This document shows positions 1 through 12,500 of a stretch of DNA of 64,000 nt, piece after piece (positions within the stretch are counted from its first letter, which is position 1; each line of letters opens with the position of its first letter). This DNA is from Coturnix japonica (Eukaryota; Chordata; Aves; Galliformes; Phasianidae). The notes under the pieces were generated by a model. It had not been told where the DNA came from, ran no database searches, and saw nothing but the letters and a program-made list of their open reading frames with translations. The stretch covers positions 2,059,086 through 2,123,085 of the forward strand of contig NC_029527.1 in assembly GCF_001577835.2 (NCBI RefSeq), written 5' to 3'. The translations under genes were made by a program, and so were the position numbers.

Positions 1-2846
1 TGCCGGACACAGCCCTGCTGGAACCCAGCGTGTTGGTGCTGCCGAAGGCACTGGGCAGGACATCCACCATCCTGGCCCCACCTGAACGCTGCGGGGCCTG
101 TGGCTCCAGCAGTTTCCCAGTCCAGCGTTTACGTGTTGCCGTGATGTTCTCCAGGCTCTGCTTGTGGGCTGTTGGCCGCTGATTACCTCTCGTTCCAAGA
201 AACGACTTGATTCACAGAACCACAGAATCTCTCTGGTTGGCGATGCACGCAGTGCTTTGTTTCCCATCCTCACATATCAAAGCTTGCCTTCTCACAAATG
301 TGTTTTGAGTCCTGGCAAGATGCAAACCAGATGCTGTTTGTCTCATCCATCCCTGGAAGGAGAACTGCTACGCTGTGATTTCTGCAGGGAGTGGCTGATG
401 AGAGCAATCTGAGTTGCATTACTCTGAGGTCATACAGTGAGCAGCTTCGCTTTTGTCTCAGCAGCTCTAACTTCAGCTTTTAGAAGGTGAAGTAATCCAT
501 CTCCATCTCGTAATCCCATGCTCATTGCACGTTACTCCATGCTCATGCAGGTTCCTCCTGCTCATAAGAGCATGAGGGCTGGGTTTTCACACAGCCTCAG
601 ATCACATCTCAGTGGGACAGCTGTTTGCCCCTCCCAGCGTCCTGAGTGCCAGACACAGCACCTTACAGACAGGCTTCCTCCCAGCACCCAGCAGCCCCTG
701 CCTGGTGAAGCTCTGTCCCTGTGCTGCACTGCAGGAGGAAGCAGAGCAGCTTTGGCCCGAGGGAGGCGTTGGATTCTTATTCCTGCACAGCTGTTTCTGG
801 CAAAGTTCTCTTCAAAAGCAAAGGCGCTGCCAAGAGCATGTTCAGCATGCAGAGCAGGGCTCCCTGCCCAGGCACACCACGACACGGCCTTTTTGGGTTA
901 AGACTGGAGGCTGGATGCTTCCCAGCTTTCCAAGGGCCCATCTCCCACTGCAGCACTGCTGCTCTCCATTCTGGTCCTTGGAGCCAGGTCTGTTCTGGAT
1001 GCACCAATGCTGCAGGAGGCAGTGAGTGCCTGGTGCTGCACAGCCTGCGTGCTCCCCTCACACCACAAGGGCTGCACAGGGGAGGAAAGCTTTGCCTGGA
1101 AGGATCTTTTGTACTGCTCCACGTCTTGTAAGATTTGGGCAGGGCCGACTTCTTGGTGCAAAAGAAATTCTGGGCCACATCCAGCCCTACCCAGAGAGCA
1201 GCCGAGGGAAAGGAAGGTGAAGGGAACTGGGACCAGTCAGAGTTCCATTGCAGTGCCTGGAGTCATGCCCTCACTCCAGCTCCCCTGGCACCACTCCTCC
1301 AGCCCCTGGCAGGGGCACTGAGTTGTATGGTGCTCTATGGCTTGCTCTGGCCTCACAGTCCTCATATGCTTCCTACACCCCAAAGAGGAAAGTATAGGAG
1401 AAGGTATAGTGCTAGTTTAGTTACACTACAGATAAAAATAGGAATTTATAGACTGCACTATTGCTTTATGAACTTAATACTAAGCTCTAATCTAAGAACG
1501 TACCTAACAGTGTTCTTTCTGCCCTGCTTGCAACCCGTCTTGCTAGGAGTCCCTTTTCCCTTGCTGAAGGCATTGATCACAATTTACCCAGCTGTAACAC
1601 AAAGCCTGTTAACTGCAAAATCTAGGAACACAAAGCAGTAATTCCCTTTGCTTTTTCACTAAAAAAGTGACATACATTTCCCTTCTTGTAAGGAAGCATG
1701 TACTACATAAAAACAAAGCGACTGAAAGCTGGGATTGATGTTTTTCTGTCTACCAGCTATGTATTTAATTTCTCACTTCCCTATAAACGCTATATAAGGT
1801 CATTGTTGGTCTAAAGAAGGGCAAGTTCCTCCTTTTGAGGTGCCCCATAGCTGCACCACAAACCAATGGGCTTCTTTTCGTAGCACTTCAACACTTCTGG
1901 ATTTAGGGTCTAAGGTTCAGCTGCTAATTGCAGCCCACTGTGACAGCTGGTAACACACTGAAAGGACACAGCAACAGTAACTCCTCCAATCATTTGTACC
2001 ATATCCTAGAAATCAGCTGCTCATTCAGTTCTACTGCAGCACAGACCCAGATACTACAGCTCAGAAAACAGCCATTCTGCAGAGATTTAAACCTCTTTTG
2101 CTCAGTAAGACAACGTTCCCTCCGCATACAGCACCCGGTTCTTCTCTAAGTTCCAGCAGCTTTGGGTGGAGCATCTTAGCAGAGCTGCTTTCAGCACATT
2201 CATGAAACTGAAATAAGGAGTGAGCTCAGCTGATGAGCCCAGGCCTTTTATGAACGTTTCGCTCAGTACGGAACTGCCGACAGTTAAGTTATTCCTGCCA
2301 TTATTCCTTAAAAAATCACAGTAAACAATTTACTAATATCAACACAGAAGTTATGGATCTCAAGCGAAAAAGTGATACAGCTACAAAAGAAACAACAAAT
2401 ATTATCACAAGACTTGCATAGGAACTCAGTGACCCCAAACGTCTCAGGACGTTCAGCATCATAACTTCAGCACAAACGCAGCAGTAATCACAGTAAATGG
2501 GGAACGCACAGTAAGGTCTCCATTCCAGTCACAGCAGCTTCATGAAGGTTGATGCTCATAAACAGAACCATTCTTAAGTTCATCCTTTCAGTGGTTTTGC
2601 ACAGCAAAACAGTACGTGGCAGTATCTTTTTTTTTTCCCTCACATCACTATTTCCTGGTTTTCGGCTACATTTGGATAGCACTTAGGTAGAATAACTGCA
2701 ACAGAGAGTTGTGTTTTAGTTGTGCTGCATTGGAGCAACCTTTGAGTTATCATTATCACTATGGAGAACTGCTGATTTAGATCAGATCGACTCCGGCAGT
2801 GATTACAATGACTGAAGTATGGGCAGAAATCCCTGCCATGTGTTGG
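1..2846. other. Region downstream of ATRIP, no gene recognised
   Basis: No gene can be supported here. Roughly the first 1.35 kb is GC-rich and has overlapping open frames of 60-170 codons on both strands, none with a recognisable motif. One minus-strand frame stays open from about 215 to the left edge; it could be the end of a neighbouring gene but has no supporting match. From about 1,400 to 2,846 the DNA is AT-richer and probably holds the ATRIP 3' UTR. A minus-strand ATTAAA at 1764-1769 is a possible polyadenylation signal, and no minus-strand AATAAA was found closer to the stop. In mammals TREX1 lies just downstream of ATRIP; I saw no TREX1 exonuclease sequence. Confidence 0.5.
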
Positions 2847-5800
2847 CTAACTGGAGTCCTGATCTTCTGCTTCTGGCTCAGGAGGATACAATTCATCCAA
2901 AATCAGCTCTGCAAAAACAAACAACAATCACATTTCAGAGAAGGTTTTTGTACTTGGTAAAATTAGTAGCTGGGATCTGATTGACTTTAAAACACGCTGC
3001 CTGCAGTACGCTACAGCAAATGCAAAAAGCAAGCAGACAGTTATATCAGACACTGCACTACACAACAGGTTGTATAGTGGGCACCAGGAGGCACCAAGGT
3101 ACAGGCAGAAGAGGTAAAAGCACCAGATCAGCTCTGTAGGAAACAGACACAGGAAGTGTGCAAAGCAAAGGGAAAGCTCTGATGTTACATGAGCTAGAGG
3201 GGCCTTTGGAATAGTGGAAGACATGGATGGACAGGAGAAGGAAGATGAAGGAAGATGTTAGGGGAAAGTGTAATGTTAGTGGGAAACTTGGAATGTTACA
3301 CATGGCAACATACAGCACAGACTGTTGTTCTTCAAGGAGCTGGGGCACAGGATTTAGTTTGATCAGACAGTAGGGACGTATTTCTATGGAAAGAAGAGTG
3401 AAAACTAGTGGCTCTGTGTAATGAAGTTTGAGAAACGCTATGACTGTGGAGTACCTTCTTAGGTCAAATCAACAAAACATCCACGGTTGGTACACAGTAG
3501 TTGTTAGGATTAGTTATTAGGACTATTAACTGTTAGTTATTAGGAACAGGCTGCTCAGGGACCTGAGGGAGTCACTGTCCCTGGAGTGTTCAAGAACTGT
3601 GGGGATGTGACAGAGGGACGTGGGCAGCAGTGGTGGTAGGAGGATGGTTGGACTTAAATTACCCCAGAGGTCTTTTCCAACCTTAATGACCCCACAGTTA
3701 AAAGAGAATGGGACAGAAGTGGTATTTTATTTATACGTCAGGGAGGAACAAAACCAAAACCACAACACAACACTGCAACGTGACTTGATTTACCTTCACA
3801 GGGGCTCAGTTTTTTGGTTTTCCTGAGGATGGCTCTTATGCCTGGCATAGCTTGGTCATACTGATGGAGTACTTCCAAACAGTGCTCATGAAACAGTTTG
3901 TCTTTCTGAGATAGGCTGTGTAAGAGTAAAACAGCGTCCCTTAAAAACTGAATGACTTGCTCCTTATGTGCACACAAGCTGCTCTCAGATCTTCTAATCT
4001 TCGTCCACTGTCTGTGCAACATTATTATTAGTGCCTTAACAACCTGCCAGAGGAAAAAAAAAAGAGACTGAGTACCCAAGCTAAAATCACAACAGCGAAA
4101 AATGCATCGCATTATGAAATGCATTAGTCACTCTTTTCAGATATCAGATGCTAGAAAGCAAAAGCAAGCCTTACAGAAGGCAGACTTTGAGGTACAGGAG
4201 CTAAAAACGCGTTAGAGGCTACTCCAGCATTAAGGGCACCTTTACACTTTCAGCAGAAGAAATTCAGTAGCTACAGTGACGTACCTCCAGATTACACTGG
4301 CAATGTGCAGCAGGGGGTAAAACTGTTGGGCTGGAGCAACGCACACACCGGGTCAGGAGCCTGACTGCCTGTTCCAAAGACATGCAGATGCATTACAATG
4401 AGTACCAGGCTTCTGCAGAACTATCAAACTATTAAGCTGCAAATAAAGGGAAGTCAAAGAAATTTCATCACTGGTTTCTAACAGTCTTGGGTCTTAACGA
4501 TTGATCTTTTTTATCCCACCAAAACTAGTTAGTGTAGTTTTTGCTGTAAAACTTAACTGCCTGCCTGCACTTCACTAAATGCAGAGAATAAAAACCTTCA
4601 GCTGATATCCTTCATGTGCAGTAACTCAAAAGATACAGCTCTGTAGTAAATTACAGGATCAAAATAGTACACAGGTCTTGCTTTCCACCAGCCTAAAAGC
4701 AAAACATTTGCAGTCTTGAATTAATTTGCAGCCATTCTAGATGCCTCTGTGCTTTTTCAGTGACTTCACTCTGACTACTTGAAGAATAGTTACTGATTCA
4801 ATTTCAAAACAGTGATTCATAGAAACCAATGTAATTCTACGCCGAAAGCTCAAACTTTCAGTTCCTGTTACAGTCGAACTTTTTTGGATGCTTCAGGCGC
4901 TGCCCTGCTCCTCCCACACCTCCAACAGGATAAATAGTGGGACCTGAGAGCGTTACCTCTTGCTCCAGCTGCAGCCAACACACCTCAGAGGCCGATTTAT
5001 CCGGTCTAGATGTGATGTATGTGTACAGTGCAAGAAGAAGGCAGGTATCTGGAAGAGAGTGAACTCAGTTCTTTTCACAGCTAGTCAATTGCTGGCGATA
5101 TTTTTTCAGCTTTCAACTCCCCAGATCTCCTTTTTTCCTCATCAGCTTTTAATACATCAGATATTTGTGTGGAAAGTAAAAATCATAAGCACTGAGCGTA
5201 CACAGGTCACACTAGAGGAAATGCTCTGCAAACAGCAATGAAACTCAGCACAAGGACAAGCCTGTAGGCACTGCAGCAGGCTGGGCTGCGGGGGTTAAGG
5301 CTTTGGAGCAAAGCCTGCTTGTATGACTTTTAGTCGGGCTAACACTCAACTGATAACAATTCTGTGTGAAGCAATTTTGTACCTGAATGGGAACAAAGTT
5401 GAGAAACCAGCAGGTGGTGTTGAGAAAGTATGGACAGCAGCTTCACAGTCTGGAGAACAGCGGGCAGAGGGATCACCGGGCACAGGCAGCGGAGCAGCAC
5501 CTGGTGGCTCAGGAGATGCTGAAAACTTCCAAAGAGAAACCCCAGTTAGAAATGAGAAGCAACTGAAAGTAATTCACTGCTTCATAACACACATCTTGTC
5601 AAGCCATTCGAAACACAAGCTCCGCTTACACACCAGAAATAAAGTACGCTGAAAAATACCCACTGTTATGTTTTGCAGGCAGCCTGCACAGTTCATACGT
5701 CGGTCCCGTGCATTAGTTGCTAGTGAGCAAAGATCACACTTTCAGGAGTGGCATTTCATACAGAAGAATAAACAAACTTTATATATCATGTACTTATAAA

Positions 5801-8800
5801 TAGAATATGAGAATTATAAACATTATAACATACATTAGAAATAGAATAAGTAAGTAAACCAGGAAGCCTTGTGCTTTCATTCCTTATGCATCTCCCAGCA
5901 ATTCAAATAACAAAAACCAATCAACCACGTGACTGAAGAAGCTTTCTCACTTCCAAATGACAGCCAAGCAAGGAGCCAGCAGCATCTGCTTCACGTAAGT
6001 GCATGATAAGCAGATCTTACTATTGAGCTGGGGTAATTATCACATTCATTAGCAGCCAAGGCAGTGGTGAGATCCTTCACTGCATCCCAAAGGTGAGCTG
6101 AGAAACACGACATTCTCCCATAGGTATCACACCTTCTACTGCCACCTGCACAAATTATTTTCAACAGTGAAAACTGCTACACAACTAAGAGCCTGAAGTC
6201 ACTGTAAAGCTATTACTGACTTACTTTAGTAGCAAGTCCATCGTTGAGTTTTCAGCTAGCTTTACCAGAACTTTCAGGCTTTGCTGCAGGATGCTGCCCG
6301 TCTGGGAGCCCCCTGTGGCAGAGAAAGCTAAAACCTGAAGCAGCTTTTTGAACAAAGAATGTTGTGCTTGAACGTCACTAGCAGCATCTTGTGGAGCGTC
6401 AGGCAGCCCTCCTTGTGTCCTGTCATCTTCTTTATTATCACACGGTGCTTTTTTGTCCGCCTTGGAAATCTGTTCTTCTCCAACAGCAGAACTTTTTTCC
6501 ACCTCGTTAGACAGCAATATGTGGACAACGTCCCAGCTATAAAATGCCAAATAATAAAGAATACCTAGTGACAGAACTGTTGTTTCTTCAAGAGACAACC
6601 TGAAGTCCTCCTTCCTCGATACATTACTTGGGCTGGTTCTGGAAGAAACAACTGAGTGGTTTCCACAAGAAGCATTTACTGACTTGTCTGCTGATTGTAC
6701 CGCTTGACAGTATGCACCGATGTGGTGTTCCACCAAGGGCAAGAGATGCACAGCTCCTCGGATCTTGCAGCGTTTCAAATACAAAACCTCACTCCCACTT
6801 CCTGCTGGGCTCCCTTCATATGGCTCTTCATCCATAGCGATTAAGTTCAGTCCTGTTAGTGCAAGTTTCTGAGCTTCCTGCAGGGACACGGGAGGAGCAA
6901 CTTCTTCCTGAGCTGTCCTGGTGCCAGGCATCTGCGTGGACTGCCTACCCAAACAAAAGGAGGAAAATACCTCAGTGAAAGAAAAGGTAGAGAATATAGT
7001 TGAAAGTGTAGTTAACCTTTATTAGAAGTTCCCCTAAGCCAACAGGTGCAGGAAAATAGTTCTAAGTTACCATGGTGTTCACCCTCACTTAAAATACAGT
7101 GTATAACCTGGGTTCCATGAGCAACTAATTTCTCTCTAAACTATCCTACTGAATTCAGCAACTGTTAGTCAGCCTACAAGCCTAAGGAAATGTTAAATAC
7201 AAAGCAGAGGACTCTCTACAAAGCAGACATCAAACAAATAACAACAAGGATCTGATGAACAAACATGATCTTTGAGGCCACATTCAAACAGTTAATTTTA
7301 TATCTGATTTCATATTTAAGGACAGCACTCATTTAGAATTTAGGTTATATATATACACAAATATATCCTTAAAAAGGGCAGCAGTTCATAGTCACTTCTA
7401 AGTTTTCCTAATTTCTGTGCCTTCCCCTAATACGTAATTAACCTGCTTTCCATTTTAGTGTTTCTCCTGTGTTCAGTACCTACAATAACCAAAGATGGAT
7501 GACCAAAATGCAGAAGGATGTTCCGAGTTTTGCCTCAAATGGCCTCAGCCAAAAGGCACTGAACACACGCAGTGAGGTGTCCTGCACAGAACGCCTTTCT
7601 CAGAGTATGCCACAATACTGGGAACACATCAGTTGCATTTCAACACAGTCCTTACGTCTCCACAAGGTCGGGCTGCAGCACAGCTCCTGGCAGAGCCTCA
7701 GCGTTGCTGCTGAGAAGATGGCAAAGTCCCAGCAGGGACCCAGAGACAAGGGGCTGCTTCAGCAGGGCGCTCAGTAAGGCAGAACCTGGAGAGATTGTCT
7801 TTGAAGTGGCTTTTCCATCCCCTGCAACAACAGCAAAGTATTTCAATAGATTTACCTCACCAATAGTGATCTCAACCTCAAAAATCATTTTTTCCCCATC
7901 ATCAATTTTCCTTTCTCTTACGAGACAGAATACAGGAAGAAAATAATATCTGAAATGCATCGCTTCGTAAAACCTCACAGAACACAATTTAAATGTGAAT
8001 CAAGGTATATTTAGAGAGATCTCAACTACAGTCCCTTTATAAGCAAGCCATCTCAATCCAAGTGATTATTAAAACACAGTCATCCTGGTGCCTTGACATC
8101 CATGTTCCAGTCTGGACATTAAAATCATGTGATACAATTCTGAACTGGAAATAACGTGTTGAACACTAAGTGCTGATGTGCTCTTTTCACTTTTAGAAAC
8201 AATAAATAGACATTTTCCCTGCTCTCCTCACAACAGACAGCACAGTATCTTAATACAGCCAAGCCTGGTAGAAAGATGCCTCTCGATCTACATCTTGATC
8301 CATTTCTGTATTACCAGAAATACATTACCTTGAATGTTTTGTTGGCGTACAGAATTGCAGGAACCATTTTTTCCCATTGCTTCTTGCTTCATGGCTAAGA
8401 ACTCAGGATGGGGCATCTTACTGTCTAAAACAAAGAGAGAATATGTTTCAAATACGAGAAATAATTGCTTATACATCTGCACCTGTCATCTACACACCTT
8501 CAATTAGCCATAGCTGTTGTGAGGTACAAACACAGACGCAGTGTCAAACACTATTGAGTTGAAAAAGTAACTACAGGAACTCTTCTAAGGTTGCTGTTAC
8601 ACGTGGCCCAGACAGTTTCTGATAGAATACTGCAGCCGACAGAAACACCTCAGATGTTCCATTGGTTTGGGTTGGAAGACCTTTAAGATCATCTAGTTCC
8701 AACCCTCTGCTACAGGCAGGGACACCTCCTCCCAATTTCTCCCATTCTTTCCTACTGGCAATGTACTGTCTCAACACAGTAATTGGCTGCTATAAAAAGC

Positions 8801-11371
8801 AGTTTTTATTTCGTATTACAGTAAATGCATACATATGTTTCCCAGGCTTTACTCAATGAATTTGAAGGTACAGTTGTATGAGATTTACCGTTCAACGCAG
8901 AAAGGAGGAAACGAGTGAAGCCCTGCAGCTGCTCGTTTAACATGGCTGAACATGCACCATTTAAAATAAAATACCAAAAACAGAGAACGGTTATCAAAAC
9001 CCAAACCTCAGGAGTATAAAAAACGCATTAGCTGACTGGTAGACCTATTCAAGAAATAAGCAAATTATTTCCTGTTCCTTCTTGAGTGAGAAACACAGAG
9101 AACAGTTCGGATCCTGCAGCTCATATAAATGAAAGTTTCTCACCAAAGCCAGCAGACACCTCCACCCTGCTCCCCTGGCATTCAGCTCACTGCAAAGCCA
9201 TCCTCCTGCAAACCTGAGGTGGAGCTGTATGGAATGTAAGCAATGTCATACCGAAAGAACCACCCTTGTTCCTGCCCTGACCTTACTGGAACTGCTGGGT
9301 CACACTGGGCCAAAACCTGAATCTAAGGCAGAATGTTCACAAGCAGCTAAAAATACTGCAAGTTGTGTTCATGTTTACCTTCCTTGCTGGAAACTGTCTG
9401 TGCAAACCAGTTTCCTGAAGAAGAAGAAGAGGGTCTGGCAGCAGTTTCAGCATTGAAAGACTCTTTTGTAGGAAAAGACCTTTTTCCAGGCTGCGGAGGA
9501 CACCCTTCTGATTTCATCTGGATTGCAACGTTCTTTTTAGGGCTACAAAAAATAAACGAAAACAACAAGATACCAACAAATTCCCCTCCAGCTCCAATGA
9601 ACCAATGTCTGTTTTGGGAGCATTTTATTAAAGATCTATTTCTATTTTATTACAGATCTATTTAATAGCTTTCTTGGTACTGATGTTAAAGAGGTACTTC
9701 ACTCTACATCCCCTGCATTTCTGTCCCAGCATCTGTTTAGGTCAAAAGAATGGTTTTGGTTGTATTTTCTCAAGGAAATGGACCTAAGAGTCACACAGAG
9801 ACAGGAAACATCTGTCCTAATTCAAGTGTGAACAAAAAGAAACACAGGTTATTTCCCCAAACCCCCATACACACCTTTGTGGCACAACCGTCTGAGTGAC
9901 GTGCTTATTTCTTTCACAGTTCTGAAGTCGCGTTCTTAATTCATTCATTTCTGCATCTTTGAACTGCAACTCTGACTGCAGTGACAGTAACTGGAAGAAT
10001 TAAGGAGATGGTTTTACTGTTACAGAATAGGCAAGTGTTAATCCAACTGCAAAGCAAATGTCTGTAAGATCTCAAGGTTGCAGGCTTCTTTCTGTGTGTT
10101 GTGTTGAGGTGACTGACTGAGCTACAAACCTTTTTGGAGAACTCTCTTTCTTTTTCACCAAGGGCCTGAGATTGCTGCTGTTCCAACAGCACGTACGACC
10201 TCTTCTGCTCCTCCATCTCACGCTCCATCTGCTGCATCCAGTCACGCAGAACTTTGATTTCTCCATTTTTAGTAAGAATTTCATCCTGCATTTCTTTCAG
10301 CTGCAAAGAGATGAATTCCATTAAGCAGCACATTCAGCATTTAGTATCTGTATTGCTCTCTATGTGGTCAAAGATGGAGTGTGTTGCTACAGCTCAGTTT
10401 AGATATCCCACAGTCTGGCTTCTATTTCTTTTCCTTATTAAATCAGGCTCCGTGACATTCTCTAATAGAATTACAGTGTTTTGGTGTCTGACGGTGGGCT
10501 TTTCTGCACTGCTTCCATCCCTTTTTTGAGGGAGATGGTTTCCAGCTACAGGAGGGGGGATTTAGAATGGACATAAAGTTATTGCAGTGATGGTGGTTAG
10601 GCACTGGCACAGGTTACCCAGAGAGGTGGTGGTGCCTCATCCCTGCAGACACCCAGCGGGCTGTGAGCACCGATAGAGCTGTGATGTCCCTGCACACTGC
10701 AGAAGGTTGGAGGGCCTTAAAGTAAAGGCCTTAAAGGGCCTTTAAGGTGATGATGGTGTGGTCTAAGCGGTGCCTTTCCACAAGGCTCAGTGACCCCATC
10801 CCCTTAAATGCTCTTCTTTCAAACCATGAAGGACACAGCGCTGCTCCGGGTTTGACAGGACAGATGAAAGCCGACAGATGAGCACCCGCTGCTGGGCAAT
10901 GGTGGCACCACACCCCGCAAACTCATTGTGCCGTTCCCACTCAGAGCCTTTCCCAGCGCGGATCCCGACCCTCCCGGCCCAGCACCGCGGCCGATCCCCC
11001 CTTATATTCCCATGTGCTCTGACCTTCCTCCGTGTATCGTCGTGCTGTGCCCGCAGCACCTGCAGCTGGAAGGGCGCTGTGAGCTGAGCGCTGTGCGGGG
11101 CCGGGCCCGGCGCGGTGACACCCGGACACAGCGGCTCACACAGCGCCTGGGAAGCGATGGTGTCGATCTCCTCCAGATCGTCCGCCGTGAAGTCGTCGTT
11201 GTCCCCGAAAGGATCTTCCTCCGCCCCGCTCCCCGGCGGCCCCTTGTGCCGTTTGCTGGGCGGGATCCCGTTCCGCAGCGCACTGTCCGCAGCGGGTCCC
11301 GCCGCCCGGCCCGGCCCGCACATGTCGGTACCGCTGCGCTTCCGCGGAACGAACGGCAGCTGCAACGACAT
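2847..11371 (-). CDS. ATRIP: ATR-interacting protein (ATRIP), complete coding region, 12 exons
   Basis: ATRIP is the obligate partner of the ATR kinase. It binds RPA-coated single-stranded DNA in the nucleus and brings ATR to stalled forks and resected breaks. Coding exons, 5' to 3' on the minus strand: 11371-11024, 10300-10130, 9990-9875, 9542-9379, 8424-8329, 7821-7656, 6944-6225, 5525-5383, 5048-4957, 4368-4285, 4043-3794, 2908-2847. They sum to 2,412 nt with compatible phases (803 residues; human 791). Residues about 60-77 (DFTADDLEEIDTIASQAL) are the acidic RPA70-binding motif. Residues about 100-210 form the heptad-rich coiled coil (NGEIKVLRDW, ELQFKDAEMNELRTRLQ). The C-terminal ATR-binding part holds LYTYITSRPDKS, HCQCNLE, MLHRQW and LLLHSLSQKDKLF, each matching the human protein. 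The start is the first ATG of a frame that aligns with the human N-terminal region, though the first ~30 residues differ. Exon 8 uses a weak acceptor (ggaag), so residue 594 is less certain. It shares a CpG-rich promoter region with the BTG-like gene. Confidence 0.97.
3547..3690 (+). repeat. CR1 LINE 3'-end fragment in ATRIP intron 11
   Basis: The sequence follows the avian CR1 3' end: 'aggctgctcagggacc' at the left, then 'tcactgtccctgga', 'ggatggttggactt' and 'ggtcttttccaacctt' at the right. It is a short, diverged 5'-truncated copy on the plus strand, antisense to ATRIP. The left flank (3,500-3,545) contains several local copies of 'ttagttattagga'. Confidence 0.75.
8659..8760 (-). repeat. 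CR1 LINE 3'-end fragment in ATRIP intron 4
   Basis: 'ttgggttggaagacctttaa' and 'gatcatctagttccaaccc' are the reverse complement of the CR1 3' tail, followed by 'tgctacaggcagggacacct'. It is a truncated copy inserted in the intron in the same orientation as ATRIP. The right edge is approximate. Confidence 0.8.
10597..10747 (+). repeat. CR1 LINE 3'-end fragment in ATRIP intron 1
   Basis: 'gcactggcacaggttaccca', 'gagaggtggtggtgcc' and 'gaaggttggagggcctta' follow the CR1 3' region on the plus strand. The copy ends in a locally rearranged tail in which 'aaaggccttaaaggg' is partly duplicated, giving a near-perfect 19-bp palindrome at 10729-10747. Confidence 0.82.
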
Positions 11372-12500
11372 GGCGGCAGCACCGCTACGCCGCGCGACGG
11401 ACGGGAACCCGCGCGACGAACCGTGGCCAATCAGCGGCGAGAGCTCCTCCTGCCCGGCCAATGGCAGACCGCACCTAAGGCGGCCCCCGAGGGTCAAGCG
11501 CCGCCGCCATTGGTCGCCGCGTGACGCGCTGTGAGCAGCTCGCTGATTGGATGGGCAGGGCGGTGGGATGAGTGACGTCACACCGACGTAGTGACGCCAC
11601 GCTGACGTAGTGACGTCACACCGCGCCATGCCGTGCGGCAATACTCGATATACGGAAATACTACGTCACTTGTTGCCGCTGCTCCGTGACGTTCCCCAGC
11701 TGTGAGCTCCCGTAACGCCGCACTAACATGGACGCACAGCCCTGACGGGGACAGCTCGGAGCCTGGATAGTGTTGGTGTGATTCCGGTTCCCAATAGCAG
11801 CAGCAGTCGGGCGGCCGCTCAAGGCCCCAAGCTGTCACCATGGTTACACACCCCGTCCCGTTACTCCGTGTCACCGCGCCGCTCAGCAGCAAAACAAACA
11901 CGGCCCGTCTCCTGCGCCGCCCAATGGCCGCTCGCGGTGTCCCGTAAGCCCCGCCCCTCGCCCATCTCGACCAATGGGGATCCTGTTCTGCCGTCGCAGG
12001 GGGGCGCGGGGCGGGACGCGTCATTGTGACGTGTCGCTGCGCGACGCCGCCATTGGCCGGAGCGTTGTCCCGGGCGGAGCGGTGCGGTGCGGTAGCGGCG
12101 GGCCGGGCCGGAACGGCGACGAGCGGCAGCCGAGCGGCCATGAGAACCGAGATCTCGACGGCCGCGGCGTTCGTCACCCGGCTCCTGCGGGCCGCCGGCG
12201 GGATCGGTGACGAGCAGCTGCGGTGCTTCAGGGAGCGCCTGCAGGAGGCGCTGCGCGGTGAGCGGGGGGACACGGCCCGGCCCGAGCCCGCGGCGCACGG
12301 ACGGGCTGTAACGCTGACACTAACGCCGCTCTTTGTTCCCTCCCGTAGAACACTACAGGCACCACTGGTTCCCCACGGCGCCCACCAAAGGCTCCGGGTA
12401 TCGGTGCATTAGGATCAACCACCAGATGGACCCGCTGATCGGCAAAGCGGCGGCGACCATCGGACTGAGCCACGAGAGACTGTTCCAGCTCTTGCCCAAC
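11000..12500. promoter_or_regulatory. CpG-rich divergent promoter region between ATRIP and the BTG-like gene
   Basis: CpG-dense, GC-rich DNA covers the first exons of both genes, whose start codons are 769 bp apart and point away from each other. CCAAT boxes in either orientation lie at 11427-11431, 11458-11462, 11509-11513, 11546-11550, 11921-11925, 11971-11975 and 12052-12056, the usual look of NF-Y-driven housekeeping promoters. They fall in two clusters, one near each gene. No clear TATA box was seen. Several CRE-type ACGTCA elements lie between the clusters. Transcription start sites cannot be set from sequence alone. Confidence 0.8.
11571..11627. promoter_or_regulatory. Three tandem 19-bp copies carrying CRE (ATF/CREB) sites
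   Basis: Three adjacent 19-bp units start at 11571, 11590 and 11609. The first reads AGTGACGTCACACCGACGT. Units one and three hold the perfect palindromic CRE TGACGTCA (11573-11580 and 11611-11618); unit two has TGACGCCA. Further half-sites follow at 11662-11668 (TACGTCA) and near 11686 (TGACGTT). The array lies between the two CCAAT clusters. Binding by CREB/ATF factors is inferred from the motif. Confidence 0.85.

Noticed and set aside
518-1641. Several overlapping open frames on both strands (up to 168 codons)
   Set aside because: Multiple frames are open at once, none has a motif or good splice context, and they fit a GC-rich stretch better than a gene.
10928-11534. Long plus-strand open frames (up to 198 codons) opposite ATRIP exon 1
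   Set aside because: They are antisense shadows in CpG-rich DNA. The minus-strand frame carries the conserved ATRIP acidic motif and joins in phase to exon 2.
11578-12273. 231-codon minus-strand open frame across the divergent promoter
   Set aside because: It is Arg/Ala/Pro-rich, lies opposite BTG exon 1 and the CRE/CCAAT elements, and shows no domain. GC-rich promoters have few stop codons by chance.
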